Shown here piece after piece: positions 13,238 to 24,254 of a stretch of 64,000 bases of DNA. Both the position numbers and the translations under genes were made by a program. Below the pieces are notes generated by a model. The model saw only the letters and a list, made by a program, of their open reading frames with translations. It made no database searches and was not told the origin of the DNA. The stretch's first letter is position 1. Every line of letters starts with the position of its first letter. Where the stretch lies: assembly GCA_016790285.1 (NCBI GenBank), contig JAEUPJ010000008.1, positions 58,544 through 122,543 on the forward strand, read 5' to 3'. Source of the DNA: Roseateles sp. (GTDB lineage: Bacteria > Pseudomonadota > Gammaproteobacteria > Burkholderiales > Burkholderiaceae_C).

Positions 13238-15286
13238 GTGGTCGTCCTCAAGAACCTCCACCAGGAGCTGTCGCGCTTTCGCCTGCGGGTGCTGGCGGCG
13301 GGCGCCTTCGTGCTGTTCTGCTTCGGGCTGCTGCTGGCGCGGCTGCTGTGGCTGCAGGTGGCGCAGTACGACAGCTTTGCCGAGCGCGCCGAGTCCAACC
13401 GCATCGCGGTCGTGCCCATCGTGCCCAACCGCGGCCTCATCAAGGACCGCAACGGCGTGGTGCTCGCGAGCAACTACTCGGCCTACACGCTCGAGATCAA
13501 CCCCGAGAAGGTCACCGAGCTGGACGCCACCATCGAGGCGCTGTCCCAGGTCATCGAGATCCAGCCGCGCGACAAGCGCCGCTTCAAGCGCCTTCTCGAC
13601 GAAGCCAAGCACACCGACTCCCTGCCCATCCGCACCAAGCTGACCGACGAGGAGATGGCTCGCTTCACCGCGCAGCGGTTTCGCTTCCCCGGCGTGGAGA
13701 TCAAGGCCCGGCTCTTCCGCTCCTACCCGCTGGGCGAGGTGGGCTCGCACCTGATCGGCTACATCGGCCGCATCAACCAGGCCGAGAAGAAGCAGATGGA
13801 CGAGTGGGAGGAGGAAGACCTCGCCAACTACCGCGGCACCGAGTACATCGGCAAACTGGGCCTGGAGCAGGCCTACGAGAAGGAGCTGCACGGCACGACC
13901 GGCTTCGAGCAGGTCGAGACGAGCGCAGGAGGCCGTGCGGTGCGCCGCCTGGACCACCGCCCGCCCACGCCGGGCAACACGCTCAACCTCTCGGTGGACA
14001 TCAAGCTGCAGGCGCTCGTGGAGCGCCTCTTCGGCGAGCGGCGCGGCGCGCTGGTGGCCATCGACCCGCGCAACGGCGAGGTGCTGGCGTTCGTCTCCAA
14101 GCCCACCTTCGACCCCAACCTCTTCGTCGACGGCATCGACGCCGACAGCTGGCGCGACCTCAACGAAGACATCGACAAGCCGCTGCTCAACCGCGCGCTG
14201 CGGGGCACGTACCCGCCGGGCTCCACCTTCAAGCCGCTGATGGCCATGGCCGCGCTCAACAGCGGCAAGCGCGCGCCGGGCACGGTCATCATGGACAACC
14301 TGACCTACAGCTTCGGCGGCCGCACCTTCGGCAGCCCCGAGACCGACCGGCCGGGCCCCAAGGACATGCGGCTGGCCATCGTCAGCTCATCCAACGTCTA
14401 CTTCTACAGCCTGGCCAACGAGATGGGCGTGGACCTGATCCACGACCAGCTCGCCCCGTTCGGCCTCGGGTCCAGGACCGAGATCGACGTGCAGGGCGAG
14501 GTCAGCGGCGTGCTGCCCTCGCAGGCCTGGAAGCGCGCCTACTTCCGCCGCAGCCCCGCCAACCAGAAGTGGTTCCCGGGCGAGACCATTTCGCTGGGCA
14601 TCGGCCAGGGCTACAACAGCTTCACGATGCTGCAGATGGCCAATGCCTACGCGACGGTCGCTTCCGGCGGCCAGCGCTACCGGCCGCGGCTGGTGCGCGA
14701 GATCGAGGACGTGGTCAAGCACGAGCAGCGCCGCGTGGCGAGCGACGCGCGCGAGCCGCTGCCGCTCAAGCCCGCCGACGTGGACGTGATCCGCAACGCC
14801 ATGAACGGCGTGACGCTGGAGGGCACGTCGCGCCAGGTCTTCATGGGCGCTCCCTACCAAAGCGGCGGCAAGACCGGCACGGCGCAGGCCGTCGGGCTGA
14901 AGGCCGGCGAGAAGTACAGCAACATCAAGGCTGACGAGCGCAAGCGCGACCACTCGCTCTACGTGGCCTTCGCGCCGCTGGACAAGCCGACCGTGGCGCT
15001 GGCCGTCATCGTCGAGAACGCCGGCTGGGGCTCGGCCTCGGCCGCGCCCATCGCGCGCCGCGTGTTCGACTATCTGCTGCTGGGCCAGTACCCGAGCGAA
15101 GAAGACATCGCGCTCACGCAAAAGGGCCAGTCCTTCGCACCCGTGGGCACGCCGCGCAAGGCCGCCGACGTGCCGCTGGTGGGCTGGCAGCCGCCCACGG
15201 CCGCGTCCACGCCGGCATCGACCGCCGCGGCCACCGTACCGGGCGCCTTCGCCCCCGCCGCCCCCGCTTCAGGAGCCTCGCGATGA
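13238..15286 (+). CDS. mrdA: Penicillin-binding protein 2 (elongasome transpeptidase)
   Basis: This 682-residue class B PBP is the monofunctional D,D-transpeptidase that crosslinks lateral wall peptidoglycan with RodA. An N-terminal membrane anchor (about 22-42) precedes the PBP dimerisation domain and the transpeptidase domain. The active site shows Ser329-Thr-Phe-Lys332, an SSSN motif and the K545-T-G-T548 motif. A GTG start at 13238 is used because no ATG fits the family N-terminus. The C-terminal 40 residues are Ala/Pro/Thr-rich. The stop overlaps the rodA ATG (ATGA at 15283-15286). Confidence 0.97.
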   Translation: MVVLKNLHQELSRFRLRVLAAGAFVLFCFGLLLARLLWLQVAQYDSFAERAESNRIAVVPIVPNRGLIKDRNGVVLASNYSAYTLEINPEKVTELDATIEALSQVIEIQPRDKRRFKRLLDEAKHTDSLPIRTKLTDEEMARFTAQRFRFPGVEIKARLFRSYPLGEVGSHLIGYIGRINQAEKKQMDEWEEEDLANYRGTEYIGKLGLEQAYEKELHGTTGFEQVETSAGGRAVRRLDHRPPTPGNTLNLSVDIKLQALVERLFGERRGALVAIDPRNGEVLAFVSKPTFDPNLFVDGIDADSWRDLNEDIDKPLLNRALRGTYPPGSTFKPLMAMAALNSGKRAPGTVIMDNLTYSFGGRTFGSPETDRPGPKDMRLAIVSSSNVYFYSLANEMGVDLIHDQLAPFGLGSRTEIDVQGEVSGVLPSQAWKRAYFRRSPANQKWFPGETISLGIGQGYNSFTMLQMANAYATVASGGQRYRPRLVREIEDVVKHEQRRVASDAREPLPLKPADVDVIRNAMNGVTLEGTSRQVFMGAPYQSGGKTGTAQAVGLKAGEKYSNIKADERKRDHSLYVAFAPLDKPTVALAVIVENAGWGSASAAPIARRVFDYLLLGQYPSEEDIALTQKGQSFAPVGTPRKAADVPLVGWQPPTAASTPASTAAATVPGAFAPAAPASGASR

Positions 15287-16437
15287 CCGTCATCGAGCGC
15301 CCGCCGCTGTGGAGCCGGCTCAAGCCCTGGCTCGTCGGCTTCGACATCCCGCTGCTGCTGGCCGTGCTGTGGCTGTGCGGCTGGGGCCTGCTGTGCATGT
15401 ACTCCGCGGGTTACGACCACGGCACCCGCTTCGTCGACCACGCCCGCAACATGCTGCTGGGGCTGGGCCTGATGTTCCTCGTCGCGCAAGTGCCGCCGCA
15501 GCGGCTGATGGCGGTGGCCATCCCGCTGTACGTGTTCGGCGTGACGCTGCTCATCGCGACCGCGCTCTTTGGCGTCACCAAGAAGGGCGCCACGCGCTGG
15601 CTGAACATCGGCATCACGCAGATCCAGCCCTCGGAGCTGCTCAAGATCGCCACGCCGCTGATGCTGGCCTGGTGGTTCCAGAAGCGCGAGGGCCTGCTGC
15701 GCTGGCCCGATTTCATCGCCGCCTTCGGGCTGCTGCTGCTGCCTTTCCTGCTGATCGCCAAGCAGCCCGACCTGGGCACCGGACTGCTGGTGCTGGCCGC
15801 GGGCCTGTACGTCATCTTCTTCGCCGGCCTGCCCTGGCGCTTGATCCTGCCGGTGATGGTGCTCGGCGCGGCAGGCATCGCGGCGCTGGTGGCCGGCGAG
15901 GACCACATCTGCGAACCCGACGTGAAATGGGTGCTGCTCAAGGAGTACCAGAAGCACCGCATCTGCACCCTGCTCGATCCCTCCAAGGACCCGCTGGGCA
16001 AGGGCTTTCACATCATCCAGGGCGAGATCGCGATCGGCTCCGGCGGCGTGACGGGCAAGGGCTTCATGCAGGGCACGCAGACCCACCTGGAGTTCATTCC
16101 CGAGCGCACCACCGACTTCATCTTCGCGGCCTTCGGCGAGGAGTTCGGCCTGCTCGGGGCGCTGGCGCTGCTGGGCGGCTTCACGGCCCTCATCCTGCGC
16201 GGGTTGATGATCGCGTCGGACGCACCCACGCTCTTCACGCGGCTGATGGCCGGCGCGGTGACGCTGTCGTTCTTCACCTACGTGTTCGTGAACATGGGCA
16301 TGGTCAGCGGCATCCTGCCCGTGGTGGGCGTGCCGCTGCCCTTCATCAGCTACGGCGGCACGGCGATGGTGACGCTGGGCCTGTCGCTCGGCCTGCTGCT
16401 GTCGATCGCGCGGGTCAAGAAGCTCGTCAAGACATGA
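15283..16437 (+). CDS. rodA: Rod shape-determining peptidoglycan polymerase RodA
   Basis: The 384-residue SEDS-family glycosyltransferase polymerises lipid II at the elongasome with PBP2. About ten transmembrane segments are visible, with SEDS hallmarks QPSELLKIATPL, AKQPDLGTGLLVL and the C-terminal GVPLPFISYGGTAMV. Translation is coupled to mrdA. It is the last gene of the mre operon and is followed by a type A hairpin repeat at 16441-16566, convergent with the histidine kinase gene. Confidence 0.97.
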   Translation: MTVIERPPLWSRLKPWLVGFDIPLLLAVLWLCGWGLLCMYSAGYDHGTRFVDHARNMLLGLGLMFLVAQVPPQRLMAVAIPLYVFGVTLLIATALFGVTKKGATRWLNIGITQIQPSELLKIATPLMLAWWFQKREGLLRWPDFIAAFGLLLLPFLLIAKQPDLGTGLLVLAAGLYVIFFAGLPWRLILPVMVLGAAGIAALVAGEDHICEPDVKWVLLKEYQKHRICTLLDPSKDPLGKGFHIIQGEIAIGSGGVTGKGFMQGTQTHLEFIPERTTDFIFAAFGEEFGLLGALALLGGFTALILRGLMIASDAPTLFTRLMAGAVTLSFFTYVFVNMGMVSGILPVVGVPLPFISYGGTAMVTLGLSLGLLLSIARVKKLVKT

Positions 16438-16440
16438 ACC

Positions 16441-16566
16441 TGGAGCCCCCGGCCCAGCGGGTACGCTGGGCCACCCCCCGAGGGGGTGGCGATGCTCGCG
16501 GCCTTGAGCCGCTCACACATCGCCTGACGGGCCGGCTTGGGGCGGCCCGGCGCTCGGCCCGAATCT
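16441..16566. repeat. GC-rich intergenic hairpin repeat, type A, between rodA and the histidine kinase gene
   Basis: Nearly the whole 133-base gap is a set of nested hairpins: GGCCCAGCGGGTACGCTGGGCC and a CCACCCCCCGAGGGGGTGG stem, then CGGGCCGGCTTGGGGCGGCCCGGCGCTCGGCCC. The second half closely matches 41180-41213. It may serve as a bidirectional terminator for the convergent operons despite lacking a T-run. Confidence 0.65.
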
Positions 16567-16570
16567 GCGC

Positions 16571-18082
16571 TCAACCCGTCTTCCCGGCCGTCGCCGGGAA
16601 GCGGATCGTGAAGCGCGCACCCGGCCCCTGGCCGTCAGGCGACTCGCCGCCGGCCGCGCGCCGCACGCGGGTGTCGTCCAGCGTGAGCTCGGCGTCGTGC
16701 TGCTGCACGATCTCCTGCACGATGGCCAGGCCCAGGCCCGACCCCTCCACACCGCTGCCGAGAGACCGGTAGAAGGGCTGGAAGACCTTCTCGCGCTCGC
16801 CCGGCGGGATGCCCGGCCCCGTGTCCTCCACCTGCAGCACCACGACCTGGCCGAACGGGTCTTCCACGACCCGCACCGTCACCACGCCGCCGGCTGGCGT
16901 GTACAGCAGGGCGTTGTCCACCAGGTTGCGGATCAGCTCGCCCAGCAGCACCGGGTGCCCCTGAACGCGCAACCGGCTCTCGTCGGGCACGACGCCGTCA
17001 TAGCCCAGGTCGATGCGCCGCTCCAGCGCCCGGGGCACGAAGTCGCGCACGGTGTCGATGGCGATCTCCGACAGGTCCAGCGGCTCGCGGCGCAGCGCGT
17101 GCTCCGCATCCTCGGCGCGCGCCATCGCCAGCAGCTGGTTGACCATGTGGGCGGCGCGCTCGCTGGCCCGCGCGATCTGCGACAGCGAGCGCTTGAGCTC
17201 CTGCGGCGACGAGCGCCCGGCGTCGATCTCGCGCTGCACGAGTTCGGCCTGCGTGCGCAGGCCCGCCAGCGGCGTCTTGAGCTGGTGGGCGGCGTCGGCC
17301 AGGAAGTGCTTCTGCCGGCTCATGGACTGGTCCAGCCGCATGAGCAGGTCGTTGATGGCCTGCACGAGCGGCGCCACCTCGTCGGGCACGCGCTGCTCGT
17401 CGATGGGCGACAGGTCGGAGCTCTCGCGCGAGCGGATGCGCCGCTGCAGCTCGTTGAGCGGAGAGATGCCGCGCGCCAGCGCCAGCCACACCAGCAGCAC
17501 CGCCAGCGGCAGGATGACGAACTGCGGCAGGATGACGCCCTTGATGATCTCGTTGGTCAGGCGCGCCCGCTTGCCCAGCGTCTCGGCCACCTGCACGAGC
17601 ATGGTCCTGCTCGACCCCGCCTGCCCCTCCGGCGCCACCCAGAGGTAGGCCACGCGCACGGCGTCGCTGCCGACCTCGTCGTCGCGGAAGTGCAACTCCC
17701 AGGGCACGATGGGCGCCTCTTCGGTCGGCACGGGCAGCGAAGCGTCGCCGCTGAGCAGCTCGCCGCGCAGCCCGAGCACCTGGTAGAAGACCGTGTCGGA
17801 CGCGTCCGCCCGCAGCAGCGCTGCGGCCTCGGGCGCCAGCGCGTAGCGATCCTTGCCCTTGACAAGCCCCGGCGGCGGCGCCTCCGCGGCCACCTGCAAC
17901 CCGAGGCTGCGCGCCATCTCGCCGAGTTCGCGGTCATAGGGGCGGCTCGCGATGCCCTGCGCCACCAGCCAGGTGAGTGCGACGCTGATGGGCCAGATCA
18001 ACAGCAGCGGCGCGAGCATCCAGTCCAGGATCTCGCCGAACAGCGAGCCCTGTTGCGGGCTGGCACCGTCCTTAGCGGGCAT
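16571..18082 (-). CDS. Two-component sensor histidine kinase (TctE/QseC type)
   Basis: The 503-residue kinase has two transmembrane segments (about 21-42 and 185-203) around a periplasmic sensor region of about 140 residues. A HAMP linker, a HisKA domain with phospho-acceptor His266 in DAAHQLKTPLAG, and a HATPase_c domain follow. The ATPase domain shows the N box NLVDNALLYTP and G boxes DTGPGIPPGE and GSGLGLAIV. The N-terminal organisation resembles TctE sensors for tricarboxylates, but the ligand is unknown. It lies 89 bases after the response regulator gene on the same strand. Confidence 0.92.
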   Translation of the reverse strand: MPAKDGASPQQGSLFGEILDWMLAPLLLIWPISVALTWLVAQGIASRPYDRELGEMARSLGLQVAAEAPPPGLVKGKDRYALAPEAAALLRADASDTVFYQVLGLRGELLSGDASLPVPTEEAPIVPWELHFRDDEVGSDAVRVAYLWVAPEGQAGSSRTMLVQVAETLGKRARLTNEIIKGVILPQFVILPLAVLLVWLALARGISPLNELQRRIRSRESSDLSPIDEQRVPDEVAPLVQAINDLLMRLDQSMSRQKHFLADAAHQLKTPLAGLRTQAELVQREIDAGRSSPQELKRSLSQIARASERAAHMVNQLLAMARAEDAEHALRREPLDLSEIAIDTVRDFVPRALERRIDLGYDGVVPDESRLRVQGHPVLLGELIRNLVDNALLYTPAGGVVTVRVVEDPFGQVVVLQVEDTGPGIPPGEREKVFQPFYRSLGSGVEGSGLGLAIVQEIVQQHDAELTLDDTRVRRAAGGESPDGQGPGARFTIRFPATAGKTG

Positions 18083-18171
18083 CGATCATCGGGGGCCGCA
18101 GCGCTGCGCCGCGCCCGAGCCAGCCCCACCTTCACGGAGGGTCGCCGGCCGTACCCGGCTGGCGGGTTGCG

Positions 18172-18843
18172 TCATGACGCGATCTTTTCGAGGCAGTAGC
18201 CGAGGCCTCGCACCGTCGCGATGCGGATGGGGCCTTGCTCGATCTTCTTGCGCAGCCGGTGGATGTAGACCTCGATGGCGTTGTTGGACACCTCTTCGCC
18301 CCACTCGCACAGCCGCTCGACGAGCTGGTCCTTGCTGACGAGACGCCCGGCGCGCTGCAGCAGCACCTCCAGCAGCGACAGCTCGCGCGCCGACAGCTCC
18401 AGCATCTGCTCGTTGATGTAGGCCACGCGGCCGGTCGCGTCGAACGTCAACGGCCCATGCTTGATGAGGCTGCTGGCCGTGCCCAGGCCCCGGCGCGTGA
18501 GCGCGCGCACGCGGGCTTCGAGTTCCTGCAGTGAGAAGGGCTTGGCCATGTAGTCGTCTGCGCCCAGGTCCAGGCCCTTCACGCGCTGCTCGACGCTGTC
18601 GGCCGCGGTCAGGATGAGCACCGGCATGGTCGAGCCACGCGCACGCAACTTGCGCAACACCTCCAGGCCGTGCAGCCGTGGCAGCCCGAGGTCCAGGATG
18701 ACGAGGTCGAACTCGTGCGTGGCCAGCGCCGTGTCGGCCTCCGTGCCGCTGCTCACGCGGTCCACCGCGTAGCCCGAGGCCCGCAGCGCCCGCAGCAGGC
18801 CATCGGCCAGCACCTGGTCGTCTTCGGCAATGAGGATGCGCAT
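18172..18843 (-). CDS. OmpR-family response regulator
   Basis: The 223-residue regulator has a receiver domain (1-115) with acidic pocket Asp8-Asp9, phospho-acceptor Asp51 and the conserved Lys of [10 protein letters not shown] winged-helix DNA-binding domain (about 127-220) ends in the usual VRGLGYCLE. It forms an operon with the kinase downstream and is divergent from recA across 173 bases that carry the recA LexA box. Target genes cannot be deduced here. Confidence 0.95.
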   Translation of the reverse strand: MRILIAEDDQVLADGLLRALRASGYAVDRVSSGTEADTALATHEFDLVILDLGLPRLHGLEVLRKLRARGSTMPVLILTAADSVEQRVKGLDLGADDYMAKPFSLQELEARVRALTRRGLGTASSLIKHGPLTFDATGRVAYINEQMLELSARELSLLEVLLQRAGRLVSKDQLVERLCEWGEEVSNNAIEVYIHRLRKKIEQGPIRIATVRGLGYCLEKIAS

Positions 18844-18963
18844 CTTGTTTGTCTCCTGGCCCGATGTTAGGTCTTGTGGGGGTGGCTCACCGCCTGAGCC
18901 ACCTGGCCTCTACGATGCCCTTCAATCCTGCGCTGCGGCTGACACGGCGCGGCGACAGAACCA

Positions 18964-18979
18964 CTGTACAAACATACAG
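18964..18979 (+). promoter_or_regulatory. LexA (SOS) box of recA
   Basis: CTGTACAAACATACAG fits the CTG-N10-CAG consensus of the proteobacterial LexA operator, with matching inner TA steps. It lies 37 bases before the recA start codon. By established knowledge, LexA binding here represses recA until DNA damage. Confidence 0.9.
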
Positions 18980-19016
18980 ATTGCCCCATAATCCGCCCAT
19001 TCCCACGGAGATTCGC

Positions 19017-20054
<1,038 letters not shown>

Positions 20055-20069
20055 GGCTGCCGCCCGGGC

Positions 20070-20660
20070 ATGGCGCGGCAACCCCTGTCGCTCAAGGCCC
20101 GGGCCATCGGCCTGCTGGCCCAACGTGAGCACAGCCGGCTCGAGCTGCGGCGCAAGCTGCTGGGCATCGAGCGGCGTGCGCGCGCATCGGCCGCGGCCAC
20201 CGGGGCGTCGGATGGCGACGCGCCCTCCCACACGCTCCCTGATACGCTCCCTGCTACGCCCTCTGACACGCCCTCTGACCCGGCGCACCTCGACGAATCC
20301 GGGGCGATCGAAGCCGCCGAGGCCACGGTCGACGCCCTGCTCGACACCCTCGCCGCCGGTGGCTACCTGAACGAATCCCGCTTCGTCGAATCCCGCGTGC
20401 ACCTGCGCTCGAGCCGTTTCGGCGTGCAGCGCATCCAGCAAGAACTTGCCCAGCACGGCCTCAAGCTCGACGCCGAGCAGCACGACGCCCTGCGCGCCAG
20501 CGAGCTCGAACGCGCCCGCGAGGTGTGGCTCAAGCGCTTCGGCCCGGAGCCGTCCCGTGAACCCGCAGAGCAGGCTCGCCAGACGCGCTTCCTGCTCGCG
20601 CGGGGGTTTTCCCCCGATCAGGTGCGCCGTTTGCTCCGCTTCGCAGGTGCCCTTGACTGA
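20070..20660 (+). CDS. recX: Regulatory protein RecX
   Basis: RecX binds and shortens RecA filaments. The 196-residue protein has helical repeats typical of RecX (start LSLKARAIGLLAQREHSRLELRRKL; end LLARGFSPDQVRRLLR). Between helices of the first repeat sits an insertion (about residues 38-75). Its core is a short Thr/Pro/Asp repeat (TLPDTLPATPSDTPSDP), encoded by an imperfect 12-base tandem repeat at about 20225-20282. Many RecX proteins are about 150 residues and lack this. It is co-transcribed with recA, so SOS control is likely. Confidence 0.92.
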   Translation: MARQPLSLKARAIGLLAQREHSRLELRRKLLGIERRARASAAATGASDGDAPSHTLPDTLPATPSDTPSDPAHLDESGAIEAAEATVDALLDTLAAGGYLNESRFVESRVHLRSSRFGVQRIQQELAQHGLKLDAEQHDALRASELERAREVWLKRFGPEPSREPAEQARQTRFLLARGFSPDQVRRLLRFAGALD

Positions 20661-20818
20661 CGGCCAAGGGGCGTTTTCCCCCTCCGTGCTACATTGCCGG
20701 CTGCCCCAAAACGAGGGTTCACCCGGTGACGGGCGCTTTTTCGACCCCGAAAAGTGGCGCTCATGCCGGCCGGACTCCGTCCCGGCACGCGCCGGGTTCA
20801 GCACCAGACCCGCCTCCC

Positions 20819-21388
20819 ATGCCCGCCGCCCACCCGTCCGTCTCGCGCCGTCTGCTGCATCGCCGCGCCTTCGATGTGCAGGTTTTCGCGCGTGATGACG
20901 GCCAGTTCGACGTCGAAGCCGGCTTGACCGACACCAAGACGCACGAGGTGCCGCTGGCCGGCGAGGCCCGCCAGGCTGGCGACCCCATCCACGAGATGCG
21001 CCTGCTGCTCACCGTGGACGCCCAGCTCACCATCACCGCCGCCACCTCGCAGACGTTGTGGATGCCCTACGCCGGCGCGTGCGATGCGCACGGCAATGCG
21101 TATGCCCGGCTGGTGGGGTTGAACCTGATGAAAGGCTTCCGTCAGGCCGTCCAGGAACGATTGGGCGGCACGCGCGGCTGCACCCACCTGACCGAACTCT
21201 GCCAAGTGCTGCCCACGGCCGTCATCCAGGCCATGGCCGGCTCCGTCATCGACACCCGCGAGGGCGATGGCGACGGCAACCCGCCTTTCCAGCTCGACCG
21301 CTGCCACGCCCTGCGTCGCGACGGCCCGACCGTCGCCAAGTTCTACCCGCGCTGGCACCTGCCTGCCGACGCGGCCACCGTTTCCTGA
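20819..21388 (+). CDS. DUF2889 family protein
   Basis: The 189-residue cytoplasmic protein matches the conserved but uncharacterised DUF2889 family. It begins with [19 protein letters not shown] and carries the [15 protein letters not shown] and [18 protein letters not shown] segments. There is no signal peptide or membrane segment. A His/Cys pair (GCTHLTELC) might bind metal or be catalytic. The ATG at 20819 is preferred to an upstream in-frame ATG because homologous-looking sequence starts here. It lies 25 bases before sucC, suggesting a shared transcript. Confidence 0.8.
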   Translation: MPAAHPSVSRRLLHRRAFDVQVFARDDGQFDVEAGLTDTKTHEVPLAGEARQAGDPIHEMRLLLTVDAQLTITAATSQTLWMPYAGACDAHGNAYARLVGLNLMKGFRQAVQERLGGTRGCTHLTELCQVLPTAVIQAMAGSVIDTREGDGDGNPPFQLDRCHALRRDGPTVAKFYPRWHLPADAATVS

Positions 21389-21413
21389 CTTCCCCGACCC
21401 GAGAGACCCAGCC

Positions 21414-22574
<1,161 letters not shown>

Positions 22575-22595
22575 GCCAGCCCAGAGGAATCAGAC

Positions 22596-23489
22596 ATGTC
22601 CATCTACATCAACAAAGACACCAAGGTCATCACCCAGGGCATCACCGGCAAGACGGGCCAGTTCCACACCCTGGGCTGCCAGGCCTACGCCAACGGCAAG
22701 AACGCCTTCGTCGCGGGCGTGAACCCCAAGAAGGCCGGCGAGAAGTTCAGCGAGATCCCCATCTACGCGACCGTCAAGGAAGCCGCCTCGCAGACGGGCG
22801 CGACCGTCTCGGTCATCTACGTGCCGCCCGCGGGCGCGGCAGCCGCCATCTGGGAAGCCGTTGAAGCCGACCTGGACCTGGCCATCTGCATCACCGAAGG
22901 CATCCCGGTGCGGGACATGCTCGAAGTGCGCAACAAGATGAAGGCCAAGGAAGCCGCCGGCGGCAAGCGCACGCTGCTGCTGGGCCCCAACTGCCCGGGC
23001 CTGATCACGCCGGAAGAAATCAAGATCGGCATCATGCCGGGTCACATCCACCGCAAGGGCCGCATCGGCGTCGTGTCGCGCTCGGGCACGCTGACCTATG
23101 AAGCCGTGGCGCAGCTGACCGAGCTGGGCATCGGCCAGTCCTCCGCCGTGGGCATCGGCGGCGACCCGATCAATGGCCTGAAGCACATCGACGTGATGAA
23201 GGCCTTCAATGACGACCCCGACACCGACGCCGTCATCATGATCGGCGAGATCGGTGGCCCGGACGAGGCTGAAGCCGCCCGCTGGTGCAAGGCCAACATG
23301 AAGAAGCCCATCGTCGGCTTCATCGCGGGCGTCACCGCCCCTCCGGGCAAGCGCATGGGCCACGCCGGCGCGCTGATCTCCGGCGGCGCTGACACGGCGG
23401 ATGCCAAGCTCGCCATCATGGAAGAGTGCGGCTTCACCATCACGCGCAACCCGTCGGAGATGGGCAAGCTGCTCAAGGGCCTGCTGTAA
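22596..23489 (+). CDS. sucD: Succinyl-CoA synthetase alpha subunit
   Basis: The 297-residue alpha subunit binds CoA and carries the phosphohistidine. The CoA-binding Rossmann start ([15 protein letters not shown]), the [13 protein letters not shown] segment and the catalytic His in [13 protein letters not shown] are present. It is followed 18 bases later by an intrinsic terminator, which ends the sucCD transcript. Confidence 0.98.
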   Translation: MSIYINKDTKVITQGITGKTGQFHTLGCQAYANGKNAFVAGVNPKKAGEKFSEIPIYATVKEAASQTGATVSVIYVPPAGAAAAIWEAVEADLDLAICITEGIPVRDMLEVRNKMKAKEAAGGKRTLLLGPNCPGLITPEEIKIGIMPGHIHRKGRIGVVSRSGTLTYEAVAQLTELGIGQSSAVGIGGDPINGLKHIDVMKAFNDDPDTDAVIMIGEIGGPDEAEAARWCKANMKKPIVGFIAGVTAPPGKRMGHAGALISGGADTADAKLAIMEECGFTITRNPSEMGKLLKGLL

Positions 23490-23507
23490 TCCACGCAGGG
23501 TTCGCAC

Positions 23508-23537
23508 AAGCCGTCGGTTCACCCGACGGCTTTTTTT
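23508..23537 (+). terminator. Rho-independent terminator after sucD
   Basis: A perfect 8-bp stem GCCGTCGG/CCGACGGC (23510-23517 with 23523-23530) has a 5-base loop and seven T residues after it. It ends 11 bases before the next start codon, so the TerC gene promoter must overlap it or lie inside sucD, unless read-through is used. Confidence 0.9.
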
Positions 23538-23548
23538 CTTCCCAGTCC

Positions 23549-24244
23549 ATGGAACACCTCGACACCGCCTTCCTCTTCGCCCTGATCAAGATCGTCTGGG
23601 CCGACATCCTGCTGTCTGGCGACAACGCGGTGGTCATCGCGCTGGCCACTCGCAACCTGCCGGCGCGCCGGCAGCGCCAAGCCATCATCGGAGGCGCCGC
23701 CGCCGCCATCCTGATGCGCGTGGTGCTGGCCCTGTTTGCCATCGAGCTGCTCCAGTTGCCCTACCTGAAGCTGGTCGGGGCCGCGTTGCTGATCTGGATC
23801 GGCATCAAGCTGATGAACCAGGCCGACGAGGAAACCGGGGTGGGCCAGGCCGACGGACTGTGGGCCGCCGTGCGAACCATCCTGCTGGCCGACCTGGCGA
23901 TGAGCCTGGACAACGTGGTCGCGATCGCGGCCGCCGCCAGTGCGGCCGCGGCGCCCATGCGACCCATCCTGCTGCTGATCGGCCTGGGCCTGTCGATTCC
24001 GCTCATCATCTTCGGCAGCACGCTGCTGCTCAAGCTCATGCGGCGCTTCCCGGCCATCATCACGCTCGGCGCGGCGTTGTTGGGCTTCGTGGCCGGCGAG
24101 ATGGCGACGACCGACGCCGCCATCCACGACTGGTTCCAGACCCATATGCACGACCTGGACTTCACGGTCAGCATCGTCTGCGCCGTACTGGTGGTTGCAG
24201 TGGGGCTCGCACTGGGCCGCCGCGGCAAGCGCGACGCGGCCTAA
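23549..24244 (+). CDS. TerC-family integral membrane protein (YjbE type)
   Basis: The 231-residue protein has seven or so transmembrane segments and the two TerC hallmarks: SGDNAVVIALATRNLP near the N-terminus and MSLDNVVAIAAAA in the middle, whose acidic residues lie in the membrane. TerC/YjbE proteins have been linked to metal ion, mainly manganese, export or to metal loading of exported enzymes. The ATG at 23549 begins just after the sucD terminator; the open frame extends upstream through the terminator without support. It precedes the protein kinase gene by 10 bases. Confidence 0.88.
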   Translation: MEHLDTAFLFALIKIVWADILLSGDNAVVIALATRNLPARRQRQAIIGGAAAAILMRVVLALFAIELLQLPYLKLVGAALLIWIGIKLMNQADEETGVGQADGLWAAVRTILLADLAMSLDNVVAIAAAASAAAAPMRPILLLIGLGLSIPLIIFGSTLLLKLMRRFPAIITLGAALLGFVAGEMATTDAAIHDWFQTHMHDLDFTVSIVCAVLVVAVGLALGRRGKRDAA

Positions 24245-24254
24245 GATCGGCCGC

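Noticed and set aside
23490-23548. Possible manganese riboswitch before the TerC-family gene
   Set aside because: The 59-base gap is taken up by the sucD terminator and is too short for a yybP-ykoY-type structure.
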